Source of the DNA: Xestospongia muta
Taxonomy: Eukaryota > Porifera > Demospongiae > Haplosclerida > Petrosiidae
NCBI GenBank assembly: GCA_963693285.1
Contig: OY848925.1
Location: forward strand, 6,302,932 to 6,366,931
Direction: 5' to 3'
DNA: 64,000 nucleotides
The notes under the pieces are model-generated. The model worked only from the letters and a program-made list of their open reading frames with translations, was not told the origin of the DNA and made no database searches. Shown here one piece after another: positions 1-19,650 of this stretch (within the stretch, counting starts at the first letter, position 1; the number at the start of each line of letters is the position of its first letter). A program made the position numbers and the translations under genes.

Positions 1-828
1 ATTACTTATTGTATATTAGTACCGATAACTCTATATGGCAAAGGAGATAAGAAAATCAAAACTGTTCCATTACTCCAAGGAGAATTAGATTACATGAAGG
101 GACAACACCTACACTATACTATACCAGCTATCATTTGTCTTATAATGATCATTCTCCCACCTCCTATCATACTTATATCAGAGCCAGTCTTAGTTAAACT
201 GAGTGGTCTCATATCTATGAGAAGAAATGCCTTTACATATTGTCTTCATAGAATCAGAATGAAACTGAAACCATTCCTAGACTCATTTCAAGGATGCTTT
301 AAAGACAACTGTCGATGTTTTGCTGGTTTCTTCTTTCTCTATCGTATATTAATATTATTACCTATAATCTTTGCAGGTGATGTAGGAACATGCTATTTGA
401 TAGCTGACATTTTTTTGTTTCTAATTCTGTTTCTACACTGCATCTTTCGTCCTTTCCAAAATAATTGGCACAACTACCTTGATCTGTTCTTATTGACTAA
501 TCTTCTTTTAGTGAACACACTTACTATTAGCAATTACTACATCACAGTCTGGGATAGTGATAAAAGCTCTGATTCTATTGCTGCCAGTCAAGCAGCTCTT
601 ATTGCTATGCCTTTAGTATTGTGCATTATTGTACTTTTGGGAAGATGCTTCTATAAAAGGTTACTACCATATTTGGGCAAGAATGAAAGATTGCGAACTT
701 TTTTTATTAGAGTGACTAGTTATAGGGGGAGAATGGAGGAGGAGAGCCTTCCAGAACGTTTATTGGATGTAGAATTGAGTGGTTCTAGATATTCATACAA
801 CACATTTTCTGACAGCTCATTTAATTAG
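1..828 (+). CDS. Beta-helix/multi-pass membrane protein, copy 1 (3' end only)
   Basis: This is the C-terminal part of the first copy in a tandem array; the reading frame is open from base 1, so the gene begins outside the window. About 275 residues are visible and match the last part of the copy at 1146-4898 with about five amino-acid differences. They hold the last membrane segments (a PPPIILISEP stretch, a Cys-rich loop around CFKDNCRCFAG, then hydrophobic segments around a conserved NNWHNYLDLFLL) and a short cytoplasmic tail ending in an acidic ESLPERLLDVE motif. No intron is seen. The function of the family is unknown to me; see the full copies. The call is solid as a member of the array and weak as to function. 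Confidence 0.85.
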   Translation: MTYCILVPITLYGKGDKKIKTVPLLQGELDYMKGQHLHYTIPAIICLIMIILPPPIILISEPVLVKLSGLISMRRNAFTYCLHRIRMKLKPFLDSFQGCFKDNCRCFAGFFFLYRILILLPIIFAGDVGTCYLIADIFLFLILFLHCIFRPFQNNWHNYLDLFLLTNLLLVNTLTISNYYITVWDSDKSSDSIAASQAALIAMPLVLCIIVLLGRCFYKRLLPYLGKNERLRTFFIRVTSYRGRMEEESLPERLLDVELSGSRYSYNTFSDSSFN

Positions 829-1145
829 TATGTTTGTTTGAACAATTGATGTTATTATTACTTTTAGTTTAGTTCAGTCTAAGAAAATACAATTAAAACT
901 TGAAAGTGAAACCAGTTACATGAATAGTATGTTTACACTATGATAATTGTCAACGATGACAAACAAAATGATTGACAAGTTAAAACATGCTATATTATTA
1001 AGTACTTTCAGTTCACTTGTATTTGAATGTCCAAAATACCATTAGTTAAGTAAACTTACATAATTCCTTATATGGAAACAACTGTTGTCTTAATAAACAA
1101 GTCAAACAAATTCAATCAACTTAGTGAAGTCTTTGAATATTTAAG
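829..1145 (+). promoter_or_regulatory. Duplicated intergenic spacer between copies 1 and 2
   Basis: This spacer of about 317 bp is nearly identical to 4899-5216, so the 3' flank of one copy and the 5' flank of the next were duplicated together with the gene. It must hold both the polyadenylation signal of the upstream copy (an AATAAA lies at 1092-1097) and the promoter of the next, only about 50 bp before the ATG at 1146. No further gene is seen. Confidence 0.5.
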
Positions 1146-4100
1146 ATGGACTCTTTATTCTATTATGGTCTTATTTTTCTTCTCCAGTTCCCTAATCTAG
1201 TTTCTCCTCTACATATTATCATTGATGGTGAAAATGGAGTACTATCTTCTGTCTGTCTCCATGATGGAGGACCACCTTGTAAGTCATTACAATATGTAGC
1301 TGCTAATCTATCAACTACTAACCAAAGCAATGTGACACTGGAGATCAACAGTTCTTACCTTATCATAAATGAGGTTATCATCTTCTCTGATATCAATGGA
1401 CTCGCTCTCATTGGACAAGGAGTAAACAATACAACAATTACATGCAATAAAACAGTAAATAACTCTGGATTATCCATTACAAACTCTTCCCAGATTCAAC
1501 TTGTTGGCTTCTCCTTTCTTAACTGTGGAGGTTTAAATCTACCCAATTCCTCACTGTTTTCTATTTTTATTGGTGACTCCATTAATTTAGAAGTCGTTGA
1601 AGTTTTAATCAGAGACAGCAATGGGTATAGTATGTTTATCCTCAATGTTAGTGGTAATGTCTCCATTGAAAAGTGCACCTTTGCATACAATGGTTACACC
1701 CGAATACCTCATTACAAAAGAGGGCACGGTGGTTTGAGAATTCTTTTAGTCTCCACAGCTATAGATAACATCATTATCCATAACTGTAGTTTCTATAAAA
1801 ATCATGCTATCAATTCTACAAAAAATTGGACAAGTCATTACAACCATGGAGGTGGATTACGTGTAGTGTTAAGAGATATACATCACAGTACTATTGTAGT
1901 TGACCATTGCCAGTTTAGATATAATACAGCTTCATTTGCAGCTGGTATCCTTATTAGAATTGTATCTAACTGTACAAACAACAAACTCTATATCAATGAT
2001 TCCACTTTTGAAAACAACAAAGCATCAGTTGGGGGAGGAGCCGCTGATGTTGGTTACACTAATGATAACACGAGTTATCCTAACAACAACAAAATGTCAT
2101 TCAACAGGTGTACATTTAAACAAAACATTGGCAATTTTGGTGGAGGGGTTGCCATTTTTACTGGATCAGTGACATTAAGACATTGCTCTCAGGTAAAAAA
2201 CAAAATTCATTTTAATAACTGCAATTTCACAAAGAATGCTGCAAATGGTGGAGCAGCTGTGCATGTCATTCGTGATCGAGTTAATGGACATGGCAGTTAC
2301 TATATTACAAATGTTTTCTTAAATAACTGTCTCTTTATAAACAACACAGCAGGCACTCATCCTAATGAAGATGGCATTGCTAATAGTAGTAGCATCAAAA
2401 CACAAAGTGGCATAGTTTACACAAATGAAGTTTGGGTATATTTTTCTGGACATACTCTCTTTCAAGGAAACAATGGAACAGCATTACATGTGTCAGCAGC
2501 ATCTGTAAAATTTGAAGATAATTCACAAAACAGATTTTTAAATAATAGTGGAGAATATGGAGGTGCCATTCTTCTGATAGACAGAGCACAACTAAGCATA
2601 GGACATAACACAGATTTTGAGTTCACATATAACAAAGTTTCCTTTTATGGTGGTGCAATATGCTCCTTAAATCAACAGACACAATACTCTGAGTATACAG
2701 AGAAATGCTTTGTGGACAAAAATTTGTCAAGTGTGGTTAATATCATATTTACTGACAACAAAGCAAACTCAGGATTTGGTAATGATGCTTTTGTGTCCGA
2801 CTTAAAACCTTGCCTTGTGAAATGTGAAAAATCTGATGATGACATCAATGCTCTGTTTACTGACAGATGCTTTGGTGAATTTAACTACAGTGGCAATTTC
2901 TCTATTGCAACAGCAACCGACAGAATTACAATTGATCATCCATCAAACATCATTCCTATTATTCCAGGCGTAGAAACATATATCAATGTCACACAATATG
3001 ACCAATACAATCATATTGTCGATAAGTTATTTCCATTGTCTGTAAGTATAACGGAAGACCACAATCATATTAAAGTTGATCATAATTATGCTATCATTAC
3101 AGACAATTATATAAGATTGCTGGGTTATCCAATGACAAATGGAACACTTCTATTACATACTAATACAATTGCCAGTGTTGGAGTTGCTGTACAAGTACAA
3201 TTAACTCACTGTTCACCAGGTTATGTATTTGATGTGAGTAAACAAGCTTGTTATTGCTCTGCTTGGAATTCTAATACAACATATAGAGGTATAGATTACT
3301 GTGAAGATGTTAATGCTGCCATTGCTGTGGGGTACTGGGCTGGCTATTTGGACAAAAACAATATGACTGATGATACCTTTGTCACTGGTATTTGTAACAT
3401 AGACCTTTGTAACTTTAATGGCAATCATTATAAGCTTGGCAAATTTTCTCTCTCAAATGAATCGAGTGTTTTAGAGAAGACTGTGTGTGGTCGATATCGT
3501 CAGGGTATCCTCTGTGGTCAGTGCATAGCCAACTATTCAGCTTATTATCATTCTCCATCATTTATATGTGGAATTTCCGATAACTGTCATTATGGCATCT
3601 TGCTTTATATTGTGTCTGAGTTATTACCAATCACCATTATCTTCATTGTGATAATTATTTTTGATATATACCTCACATCAGGATCACTGTATACATTTAT
3701 ACTTTATGCTCAAATCCTTGACATTTTTTTTGTTGACGGGTATAGACTTATAAGATTTAACAAATTTATGACAATAGTCCTTTATACTTTTCGGAATATT
3801 TATGGGATGGCTGACTTCAGTATCCTTTTTACTGACAATATTTCATTTTGTATCGTCAATAATGCCACAGTAATGGACTTGTTTCTATTCAAATATCTCA
3901 CAACTATCTATGCCCTCTTTCTTATTTTAACTACCATCATTATCCTCAAAGTTAATTCTCTATACACTTGTATTAAGTTATGTCACAAATGTGGACGGAG
4001 GAACATTAGAGGTTCTGTTATCAATGGTCTCACGGCATTCCTGGTTCTCTGTTATTGTCAATGCATCTACATTACTTATTGCATATTACTACCGATAACT

Positions 4101-4898
4101 TTATATGGCAAAGGAGATAAGAAAATCAAAACTGTTCCATTACTCCAAGGAGAATTAGATTACATGAAGGGACAACATCTACACTATGCTATACCAGCTA
4201 TCATTTGTCTTATAATGATCATTCTCCCACCTCCTATCATACTTATATCAGAGCCAGTCTTAGTTAAACTGAGTGGTCTCATATCTATGAGAAGAAATGT
4301 CTTTACATATTGTCTTCATAGAATCAGAATGAAACTGAAACCATTCCTAGACTCATTTCAAGGATGCTTTAAAGACAACTGTCGATGTTTTGCTGGTTTC
4401 TTCTTTCTCTATCGTATATTAATATTATTACCTATAATCTTTGCAGGTGATGTAGGAACATGCTATTTGATAGCTGACATTTTTTTGTTTCTAATTCTGT
4501 TTCTACACTGCATCTTTCGTCCTTTCCAAAATAATTGGCACAACTACCTTGATCTGTTCTTATTGACTAATCTTCTTTTAGTGAACACACTTACTATTAG
4601 CAATTACTACATCACAGTCTGGGATAGTGATAAAAGCTCTGATTCTATTGCTGCCAGTCAAGCAGCTCTTATTGCTATGCCTTTAGTATTGTGCATTATT
4701 GTACTTTTGGGAAGATGCTTCTATAAAAGGTTACTACCATATTTGGGCAAGAATAAAAGATTGCGAACTTTTTTTATTAGAGTGACTAGTTATAGGGGGA
4801 GAATGGAGGAGGAGAGCCTTCCAGAACGTTTATTGGATGTAGAATTGAGTGATTCTAGATATTCATACAACACATTTTCTGACAGCTCATTTAATTAG
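1146..4898 (+). CDS. Large Asn-rich beta-helix ectodomain/multi-pass membrane protein, copy 2 (1250 aa)
   Basis: This is an intronless 1250-residue protein. Residues 1-22 look like a signal peptide. Residues about 25-690 are full of short repeats with hydrophobic/Asn ladders, GGG/GGA turns and many NxS/T sites, as expected of a right-handed parallel beta-helix (pectin-lyase-like) outside the cell. Residues about 690-815 are Cys-rich, with a GILCGQCIANYSAYYHSPSF segment like the Cys modules next to membrane domains. From about 816 to 1205 there are roughly eight hydrophobic segments, then a tail of about 45 residues with ESLPERLLDVE. The first ATG directly precedes the signal peptide. I infer a cell-surface receptor or adhesion protein at the plasma membrane; no ligand or enzyme motif is visible. 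Flanking copies on both sides show it belongs to an expanding family. Confidence 0.85.
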   Translation: MDSLFYYGLIFLLQFPNLVSPLHIIIDGENGVLSSVCLHDGGPPCKSLQYVAANLSTTNQSNVTLEINSSYLIINEVIIFSDINGLALIGQGVNNTTITCNKTVNNSGLSITNSSQIQLVGFSFLNCGGLNLPNSSLFSIFIGDSINLEVVEVLIRDSNGYSMFILNVSGNVSIEKCTFAYNGYTRIPHYKRGHGGLRILLVSTAIDNIIIHNCSFYKNHAINSTKNWTSHYNHGGGLRVVLRDIHHSTIVVDHCQFRYNTASFAAGILIRIVSNCTNNKLYINDSTFENNKASVGGGAADVGYTNDNTSYPNNNKMSFNRCTFKQNIGNFGGGVAIFTGSVTLRHCSQVKNKIHFNNCNFTKNAANGGAAVHVIRDRVNGHGSYYITNVFLNNCLFINNTAGTHPNEDGIANSSSIKTQSGIVYTNEVWVYFSGHTLFQGNNGTALHVSAASVKFEDNSQNRFLNNSGEYGGAILLIDRAQLSIGHNTDFEFTYNKVSFYGGAICSLNQQTQYSEYTEKCFVDKNLSSVVNIIFTDNKANSGFGNDAFVSDLKPCLVKCEKSDDDINALFTDRCFGEFNYSGNFSIATATDRITIDHPSNIIPIIPGVETYINVTQYDQYNHIVDKLFPLSVSITEDHNHIKVDHNYAIITDNYIRLLGYPMTNGTLLLHTNTIASVGVAVQVQLTHCSPGYVFDVSKQACYCSAWNSNTTYRGIDYCEDVNAAIAVGYWAGYLDKNNMTDDTFVTGICNIDLCNFNGNHYKLGKFSLSNESSVLEKTVCGRYRQGILCGQCIANYSAYYHSPSFICGISDNCHYGILLYIVSELLPITIIFIVIIIFDIYLTSGSLYTFILYAQILDIFFVDGYRLIRFNKFMTIVLYTFRNIYGMADFSILFTDNISFCIVNNATVMDLFLFKYLTTIYALFLILTTIIILKVNSLYTCIKLCHKCGRRNIRGSVINGLTAFLVLCYCQCIYITYCILLPITLYGKGDKKIKTVPLLQGELDYMKGQHLHYAIPAIICLIMIILPPPIILISEPVLVKLSGLISMRRNVFTYCLHRIRMKLKPFLDSFQGCFKDNCRCFAGFFFLYRILILLPIIFAGDVGTCYLIADIFLFLILFLHCIFRPFQNNWHNYLDLFLLTNLLLVNTLTISNYYITVWDSDKSSDSIAASQAALIAMPLVLCIIVLLGRCFYKRLLPYLGKNKRLRTFFIRVTSYRGRMEEESLPERLLDVELSDSRYSYNTFSDSSFN

Positions 4899-5216
4899 TA
4901 TGTTTGTTTGAACAATTGATGTTATTATTACTTTTAGTTTAGTTTTAGTCTAAGAAAATACAATTAAAATTTGAAAGTGAAACCAGTTACACGAATAATA
5001 TGTTTACACTATGATAATTGTCAATGATGATAAACAAAATGATTGACAAGTTAAAACATGTTATCTTTATGAATACTTTCAGTTCAATTGTATTTGAAAG
5101 TCCAAAATACCATTAGTTCAGTAAACTTACATAATTCTTTATATAGAAACAACTGTTGTCTTAATAAACAAGTCAGACAAATTCACTCAACTTAGAGAAG
5201 TGTTTGAATATTCAAG
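4899..5216 (+). promoter_or_regulatory. Duplicated intergenic spacer between copies 2 and 3
   Basis: It is nearly identical to 829-1145, with only scattered substitutions and a few small indels. It carries the AATAAA of copy 2 (5163-5168) and the presumed promoter of copy 3, whose ATG is at 5217. No other gene is seen. Confidence 0.5.
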
Positions 5217-8200
5217 ATGGATTCTTTATTCTATTATGGTCTTGTTTTTCTTCTCCAGTTCCTTAATCTAGTTTCTCCTTTACATATTATCATTGATGGT
5301 GATTATGGAGTACCATCTCTTGATTGTCTCCATGATGGAGGACCACCTTGTAAGTCATTACAATATGTAGCTGCTAATCTATCAACTACTAACCAAAGTA
5401 ATGTGACGCTGGAGATCATCAGTTCTTACCTTATCATAAATGAGGTTATCATCTTCTCTGATATCAATGGACTCACTCTTATTGGGCAAGGAGTCAACAA
5501 TACAACAATTACATGCAATAAAAACATTAGTGACGTTTCTAACGGTTCCGGTCTAGTCTTTAGTAACTGCATTAACATCAAATTAGCAGAATTCTCAATT
5601 GAAAAGTGTGGATGTAATTTTAAGTTTCTTCAAGCAATCCTTATCGACAAATCCACAGATGCTTACATAACAAAAGTCTATATTGGTCATAGTATTGGTC
5701 GGGGGCTAATACTGAGTGAGACAATCGGTACAATTAATGTTTCTTACTGTAACTTCTCATTCAATGGTCACTTGGTAAATCTTTCATCAAGACAGGACAA
5801 GGTGAACGAAACACAAGGTGGAATGATGTTAATTCTAGTTCCTCTGGAATTGACAAACATAAAAAATTCCTACTACATTATACAGAACTGCACTTTTTTC
5901 AATAACACAAACTTTAAACAGAGTAAGTCATATGTACCATGGAAAAAAATTCTCACTCATGGAGGAGGTCTGCATGTGTTGTTGAAGAGAGAAGTGACAA
6001 ATAACACTATTATTTTGAATGGGTGCACATTTAAAAATAATGCTGCTCCTTTTGCAGGTGGTTTGAAACTATTTTCCCAAGACAATTGTAGTGATAACAA
6101 GATAGAAGTAACTGACTGTGTCTTCATGAATAATACAGCCATTACTGGTGGAGGTGGAGCTGATGTAGGATTTGGTAGTGAATCACAAGACAATTCCCCT
6201 AGTAACAACAAAATAACATTGTTGAGGTGCAGGTTCGTATGCAATGGAGGGTTGTTTGGTGGTGGGTTAGCAGTCTACACTGCAGTGTTCTCTGAGCATC
6301 TAAAGATTCAAATGAATCATATTGATATCATTGAAACTATTTTCCATAATAATATTGCTGGGGGTGGAGCAGGAGTGGACATTAATCGTGATAAAATTAC
6401 AAATAAAGGAGAAATTCAAATCACAATTTTTTTATTTGAGTCTTGTCATTTTATAGAAAACTCTGCTGGAGGTCAAGCCTTTGAAAAAAATACCAGCAAT
6501 AAAAGTAAAATCACACAATTGGGGACTTTTTTCACTTCTGAGGTGAAAACGACTATTTCTGGTGATACTCGCTTTGAAAACAATTATGGTACAGCCCTCT
6601 ACGTATCTTCCACATCAATTACATTTGCAAATTCATCACATACTAACTTTCAAAATAATACAGGTGAAAAAGGAGGTGCTATTCTACTCGTTGGTAGATC
6701 TACACTCATCTTAGAAAACGATACAGTTCTTGAGTTTGCTTGCAATATTGCCTCATACGGAGGAGCAATTTGTATATTACATCTTGAAACATATTATTTT
6801 GGATTTACGGAGAATTGTTTTATAGAAATAGATAATAATTTGAACAAGACATTGATATTTCACAACAACACTGCCACAACTACAATTGGAAGTGATATTT
6901 TTATGCCAAGTTTGGATCCATGCAGAACAGAGTGCAAACAAAAATACAATTTGGAAGTGGACAATCCTCAAATATTATTTACTAATCAATGTATTGGTGA
7001 CATCAGCTTCACTGCTAACAATACCATTGCCACAAGTACATCAAAAATTACTGCAAAATCTCCAATTAAGCCTTGGCCAGGTGTCCCTTTTAAGATAAAC
7101 ATCTCCCAACTGGATGAATTTGGAACAGAAGTTGGGAAACTGTTTCCTCTTTCAGCTACCCTCTTAAACAATGTACATGGTATAAAAATTGATCCAAATT
7201 ATATTATAGTCACTGACAATACAATCAAACTTTATGGGAAGCCCAAATGGACAGCTACTCTTATCCTGCAAAGCAATGTTATGACAAACATAGGTATCGC
7301 AGTGGAGATGGAACTTGCCATGTGCTCTCCTGGTTTTGTTGATACAAGTGAATTAGAGTGCGTCTGTTCTGCTTTGAATATTGAAACTCATTATAATGGT
7401 ATTCCATTTTGTAGTAACAACACAGCCATTCTTCTAGTTAGCTATTGGGCTGGTTACATTGACAATAACAAGACTTTTGTGACAGGAAATTGTAATGTTG
7501 AGATGTGTAATTTCAAGAACAAAAGTCAGCTGCATATGGGACACCATCGACTTCCACAACTGATTTCTGAGCTTGAAGACAATGTGTGTGGCAACCAGCG
7601 CCAAGGAATTCTTTGTACGCAGTGTAAAACTGGTTATATCCCCTACTACCATTCACCTTCATACAAATGTGGAAAGATTAATTGCCAATATGGCATTCTA
7701 TATTATATATTGACAGAGTTATTACCAGTTACTGCATTGTTTCTATTGATATTACTCCTCAACCTCCATATAACATCTGGAGCCGTGTATACATTCATAT
7801 TTTATGCACAAATGCTTGATGCTCTATTTATAAATTGCTTTGGTGCAATCAAAATGGATAACAAGATAATTTCAGCTTTTGCAGCCATTTATCGAATGCT
7901 CTATGGTGTAGCTAATTTCAATGTCTTCAACATCAACTCTCTGTCATTTTGTATCGTCAATAATGCCACGGTAATGGACTTGTTTTTATTCAAATATCTC
8001 ACAATTATCTACGCCCTCTTTCTTATTTTAACTACCATCATTATCCTCAAAGTTAATTCTCTATATACTTGTATTAAGTTGTGTCACAAATGTGGACGGA
8101 GGAACATTAGAGGTTCTGTTATCAATGGTCTCACAGCATTCCTGGTTCTCTGTTATTTCCAATGCATCAACGTGACATACAGCATTTTAATACCTTCTGG

Positions 8201-8981
8201 ATTGCAAGGTAAAGGAGATCAACTTTTAGGTACAGTTCCTCTCTTTGACGGTACTTTGACTTACATGAAGGGACAACATCTACACTATGCTATACCAGCT
8301 ATCATTTGTTTTATTGTGATCATTCTCCCACCTCCTATCATACTTATATCAGAGCCAGTCTTAGTTAAGCTGAGTGGTTTCATACCTATGAGAAGAAATG
8401 CCTTTACATATTGTCTTCATAGAGTCAGAATGAAACTGAAACCATTCCTAGACTCATTTCAAGGATGCTTTAAAGACAACTGTCGATGTTTTGCTGGTTT
8501 CTTCTTTCTCTATCGTATAGTCATCTATCTACCAGTATTATACACTGAAAGCATAGGTCGATGTTTCACCCATGCTACAATTGTATTTGTTCTTATAGTC
8601 ATGATTCATGCCATCCTCCAGCCATTCCATAAAAAATGGCACAACTATCTAGATATCTTTCTCTTGTCCAATATCCTTCTAGTTAATATACTAACTACTA
8701 TCAATTATTACTCCAGTTTGTGGCAAAGAGCTAATCAAACTATTCTTATTGGTCAATTAATACTTATTGCTCTTCCACTGGTCTATATCAGTGGTTACTT
8801 CACATATCATCTCTGTCATAAATTCAAAAGACAATTTCCGTGTCAAAAACTCAATTCTGTTTATTTGAGATTCGTAAAACATGAAGATATTGCTGGAGAG
8901 AGTTTACCTTCTCGTCTCCTGGAAGAAGAAAGCCCTCTCTCTTTTAATAATTCTTATCGCTCAGTTCATTATTATTCTTAG
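5217..8981 (+). CDS. Large Asn-rich beta-helix ectodomain/multi-pass membrane protein, copy 3 (1254 aa)
   Basis: This intronless paralogue of 1146-4898 has the same order: signal peptide, beta-helix ectodomain rich in N-glycosylation sites, Cys-rich segment (GILCTQCKTGYIPYYHSPSY) and about eight membrane segments from residue about 823. The first roughly 95 codons and two blocks in the membrane region (about 7946-8165 and 8264-8518) are almost identical to copy 2, whereas the ectodomain and the last membrane segments differ strongly. The tail keeps a related ESLPSRLLEEE motif although the sequence around it has diverged, so this motif may be functional. A polyadenylation signal AATAAA follows at 9065-9070. 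No array member follows, so this is the downstream end of the cluster. Function unknown; a surface receptor is inferred. Confidence 0.85.
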   Translation: MDSLFYYGLVFLLQFLNLVSPLHIIIDGDYGVPSLDCLHDGGPPCKSLQYVAANLSTTNQSNVTLEIISSYLIINEVIIFSDINGLTLIGQGVNNTTITCNKNISDVSNGSGLVFSNCINIKLAEFSIEKCGCNFKFLQAILIDKSTDAYITKVYIGHSIGRGLILSETIGTINVSYCNFSFNGHLVNLSSRQDKVNETQGGMMLILVPLELTNIKNSYYIIQNCTFFNNTNFKQSKSYVPWKKILTHGGGLHVLLKREVTNNTIILNGCTFKNNAAPFAGGLKLFSQDNCSDNKIEVTDCVFMNNTAITGGGGADVGFGSESQDNSPSNNKITLLRCRFVCNGGLFGGGLAVYTAVFSEHLKIQMNHIDIIETIFHNNIAGGGAGVDINRDKITNKGEIQITIFLFESCHFIENSAGGQAFEKNTSNKSKITQLGTFFTSEVKTTISGDTRFENNYGTALYVSSTSITFANSSHTNFQNNTGEKGGAILLVGRSTLILENDTVLEFACNIASYGGAICILHLETYYFGFTENCFIEIDNNLNKTLIFHNNTATTTIGSDIFMPSLDPCRTECKQKYNLEVDNPQILFTNQCIGDISFTANNTIATSTSKITAKSPIKPWPGVPFKINISQLDEFGTEVGKLFPLSATLLNNVHGIKIDPNYIIVTDNTIKLYGKPKWTATLILQSNVMTNIGIAVEMELAMCSPGFVDTSELECVCSALNIETHYNGIPFCSNNTAILLVSYWAGYIDNNKTFVTGNCNVEMCNFKNKSQLHMGHHRLPQLISELEDNVCGNQRQGILCTQCKTGYIPYYHSPSYKCGKINCQYGILYYILTELLPVTALFLLILLLNLHITSGAVYTFIFYAQMLDALFINCFGAIKMDNKIISAFAAIYRMLYGVANFNVFNINSLSFCIVNNATVMDLFLFKYLTIIYALFLILTTIIILKVNSLYTCIKLCHKCGRRNIRGSVINGLTAFLVLCYFQCINVTYSILIPSGLQGKGDQLLGTVPLFDGTLTYMKGQHLHYAIPAIICFIVIILPPPIILISEPVLVKLSGFIPMRRNAFTYCLHRVRMKLKPFLDSFQGCFKDNCRCFAGFFFLYRIVIYLPVLYTESIGRCFTHATIVFVLIVMIHAILQPFHKKWHNYLDIFLLSNILLVNILTTINYYSSLWQRANQTILIGQLILIALPLVYISGYFTYHLCHKFKRQFPCQKLNSVYLRFVKHEDIAGESLPSRLLEEESPLSFNNSYRSVHYYS

Positions 8982-9518
8982 AACTAACCGTTATTTACAG
9001 AGTTGACAAGAAGATCCTTTGTGTGTGTGTGTCTTTACATATGTAGCAATGTCTTTGTATTAGAAATAAAGTTATTGTCTAAGAAACAAACTGAAAGTCA
9101 CTGAAAGATTATTCCAAGACCATATACTGTGTGTTGAATGAATTGTTTAGAACATCGAAGGAAGAATTAATAATAAAAGTGTACTGTTTCAATGTTTATA
9201 GATATTGGGAATAGAAACGTGTCTTTTCCCAAAATGTAAACAGCAATTAGATTGTACTATTATAGCTAAATAAAGAGGAGATATTCCTCCACTGACGTAA
9301 GTAAACAAAGAAATTAAATCATTTATGAGAAAGAAAAAAAACAGGAACAAAACTCTTTAAATGTTCATTAAAACTATGACAATAATATGTTAAAATTTAT
9401 TAGTCAGTAGATATCAATATAACACGACTACTAGATGACAAGGTTTAGCAGACACTTAAAAACAATTTTTATAGCTAGATCAGATTACTAAATTTGGTAA
9501 GAGCGAAAGTAATCTATT
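8982..9518. other. Gene-free stretch between the array and the UBR gene
   Basis: This AT-rich spacer holds 3' untranslated sequence of copy 3, with AATAAA at 9065-9070, and probably the 3' end of the converging UBR transcript. It shows no convincing open frame, and it is not similar to the spacers between the array copies. Confidence 0.5.
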
Positions 9519-19413
<9,895 letters not shown>

Positions 19414-19650
19414 ATCGTTTTCCGCTAATGGGAGCTCAAGCAGTTGCTACCTCCATATTGTTTTTGGCTACACGATGTGCGTGATGTCATAATTATGTAA
19501 TGCTGAATGTATAAATTTAGCAACAAGTGATCTAAAAATAACTGTACAACCTATGAACATTGTTAAGAGCAACTCAATAAAAACTGTACAAAACAATACA
19601 ATAATAATAATAAACAATATTAATATAATATCCATTGTTTAATTTAAGGT

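Larger units (their letters stand above)
1..5216 (+). repeat. Tandem duplication unit of about 4.07 kb
   Basis: Position 1 aligns with 4071, and the match runs through the 3' coding part, the stop codon (828 against 4898) and the spacer (829-1145 against 4899-5216) into the first roughly 300 bp of the next coding region. The offset stays at 4070-4071 bp. Only scattered single-base changes separate the two spacers and the two C-terminal coding parts, which points to recent duplication or recent gene conversion. Confidence 0.85.

Noticed and set aside
4790..4860. Classical [DE]xxxL[LI] dileucine signal in the tail of the array proteins
   Set aside because: In ESLPERLL the acidic residue is not four positions before the Leu pair, so the canonical motif is not matched.
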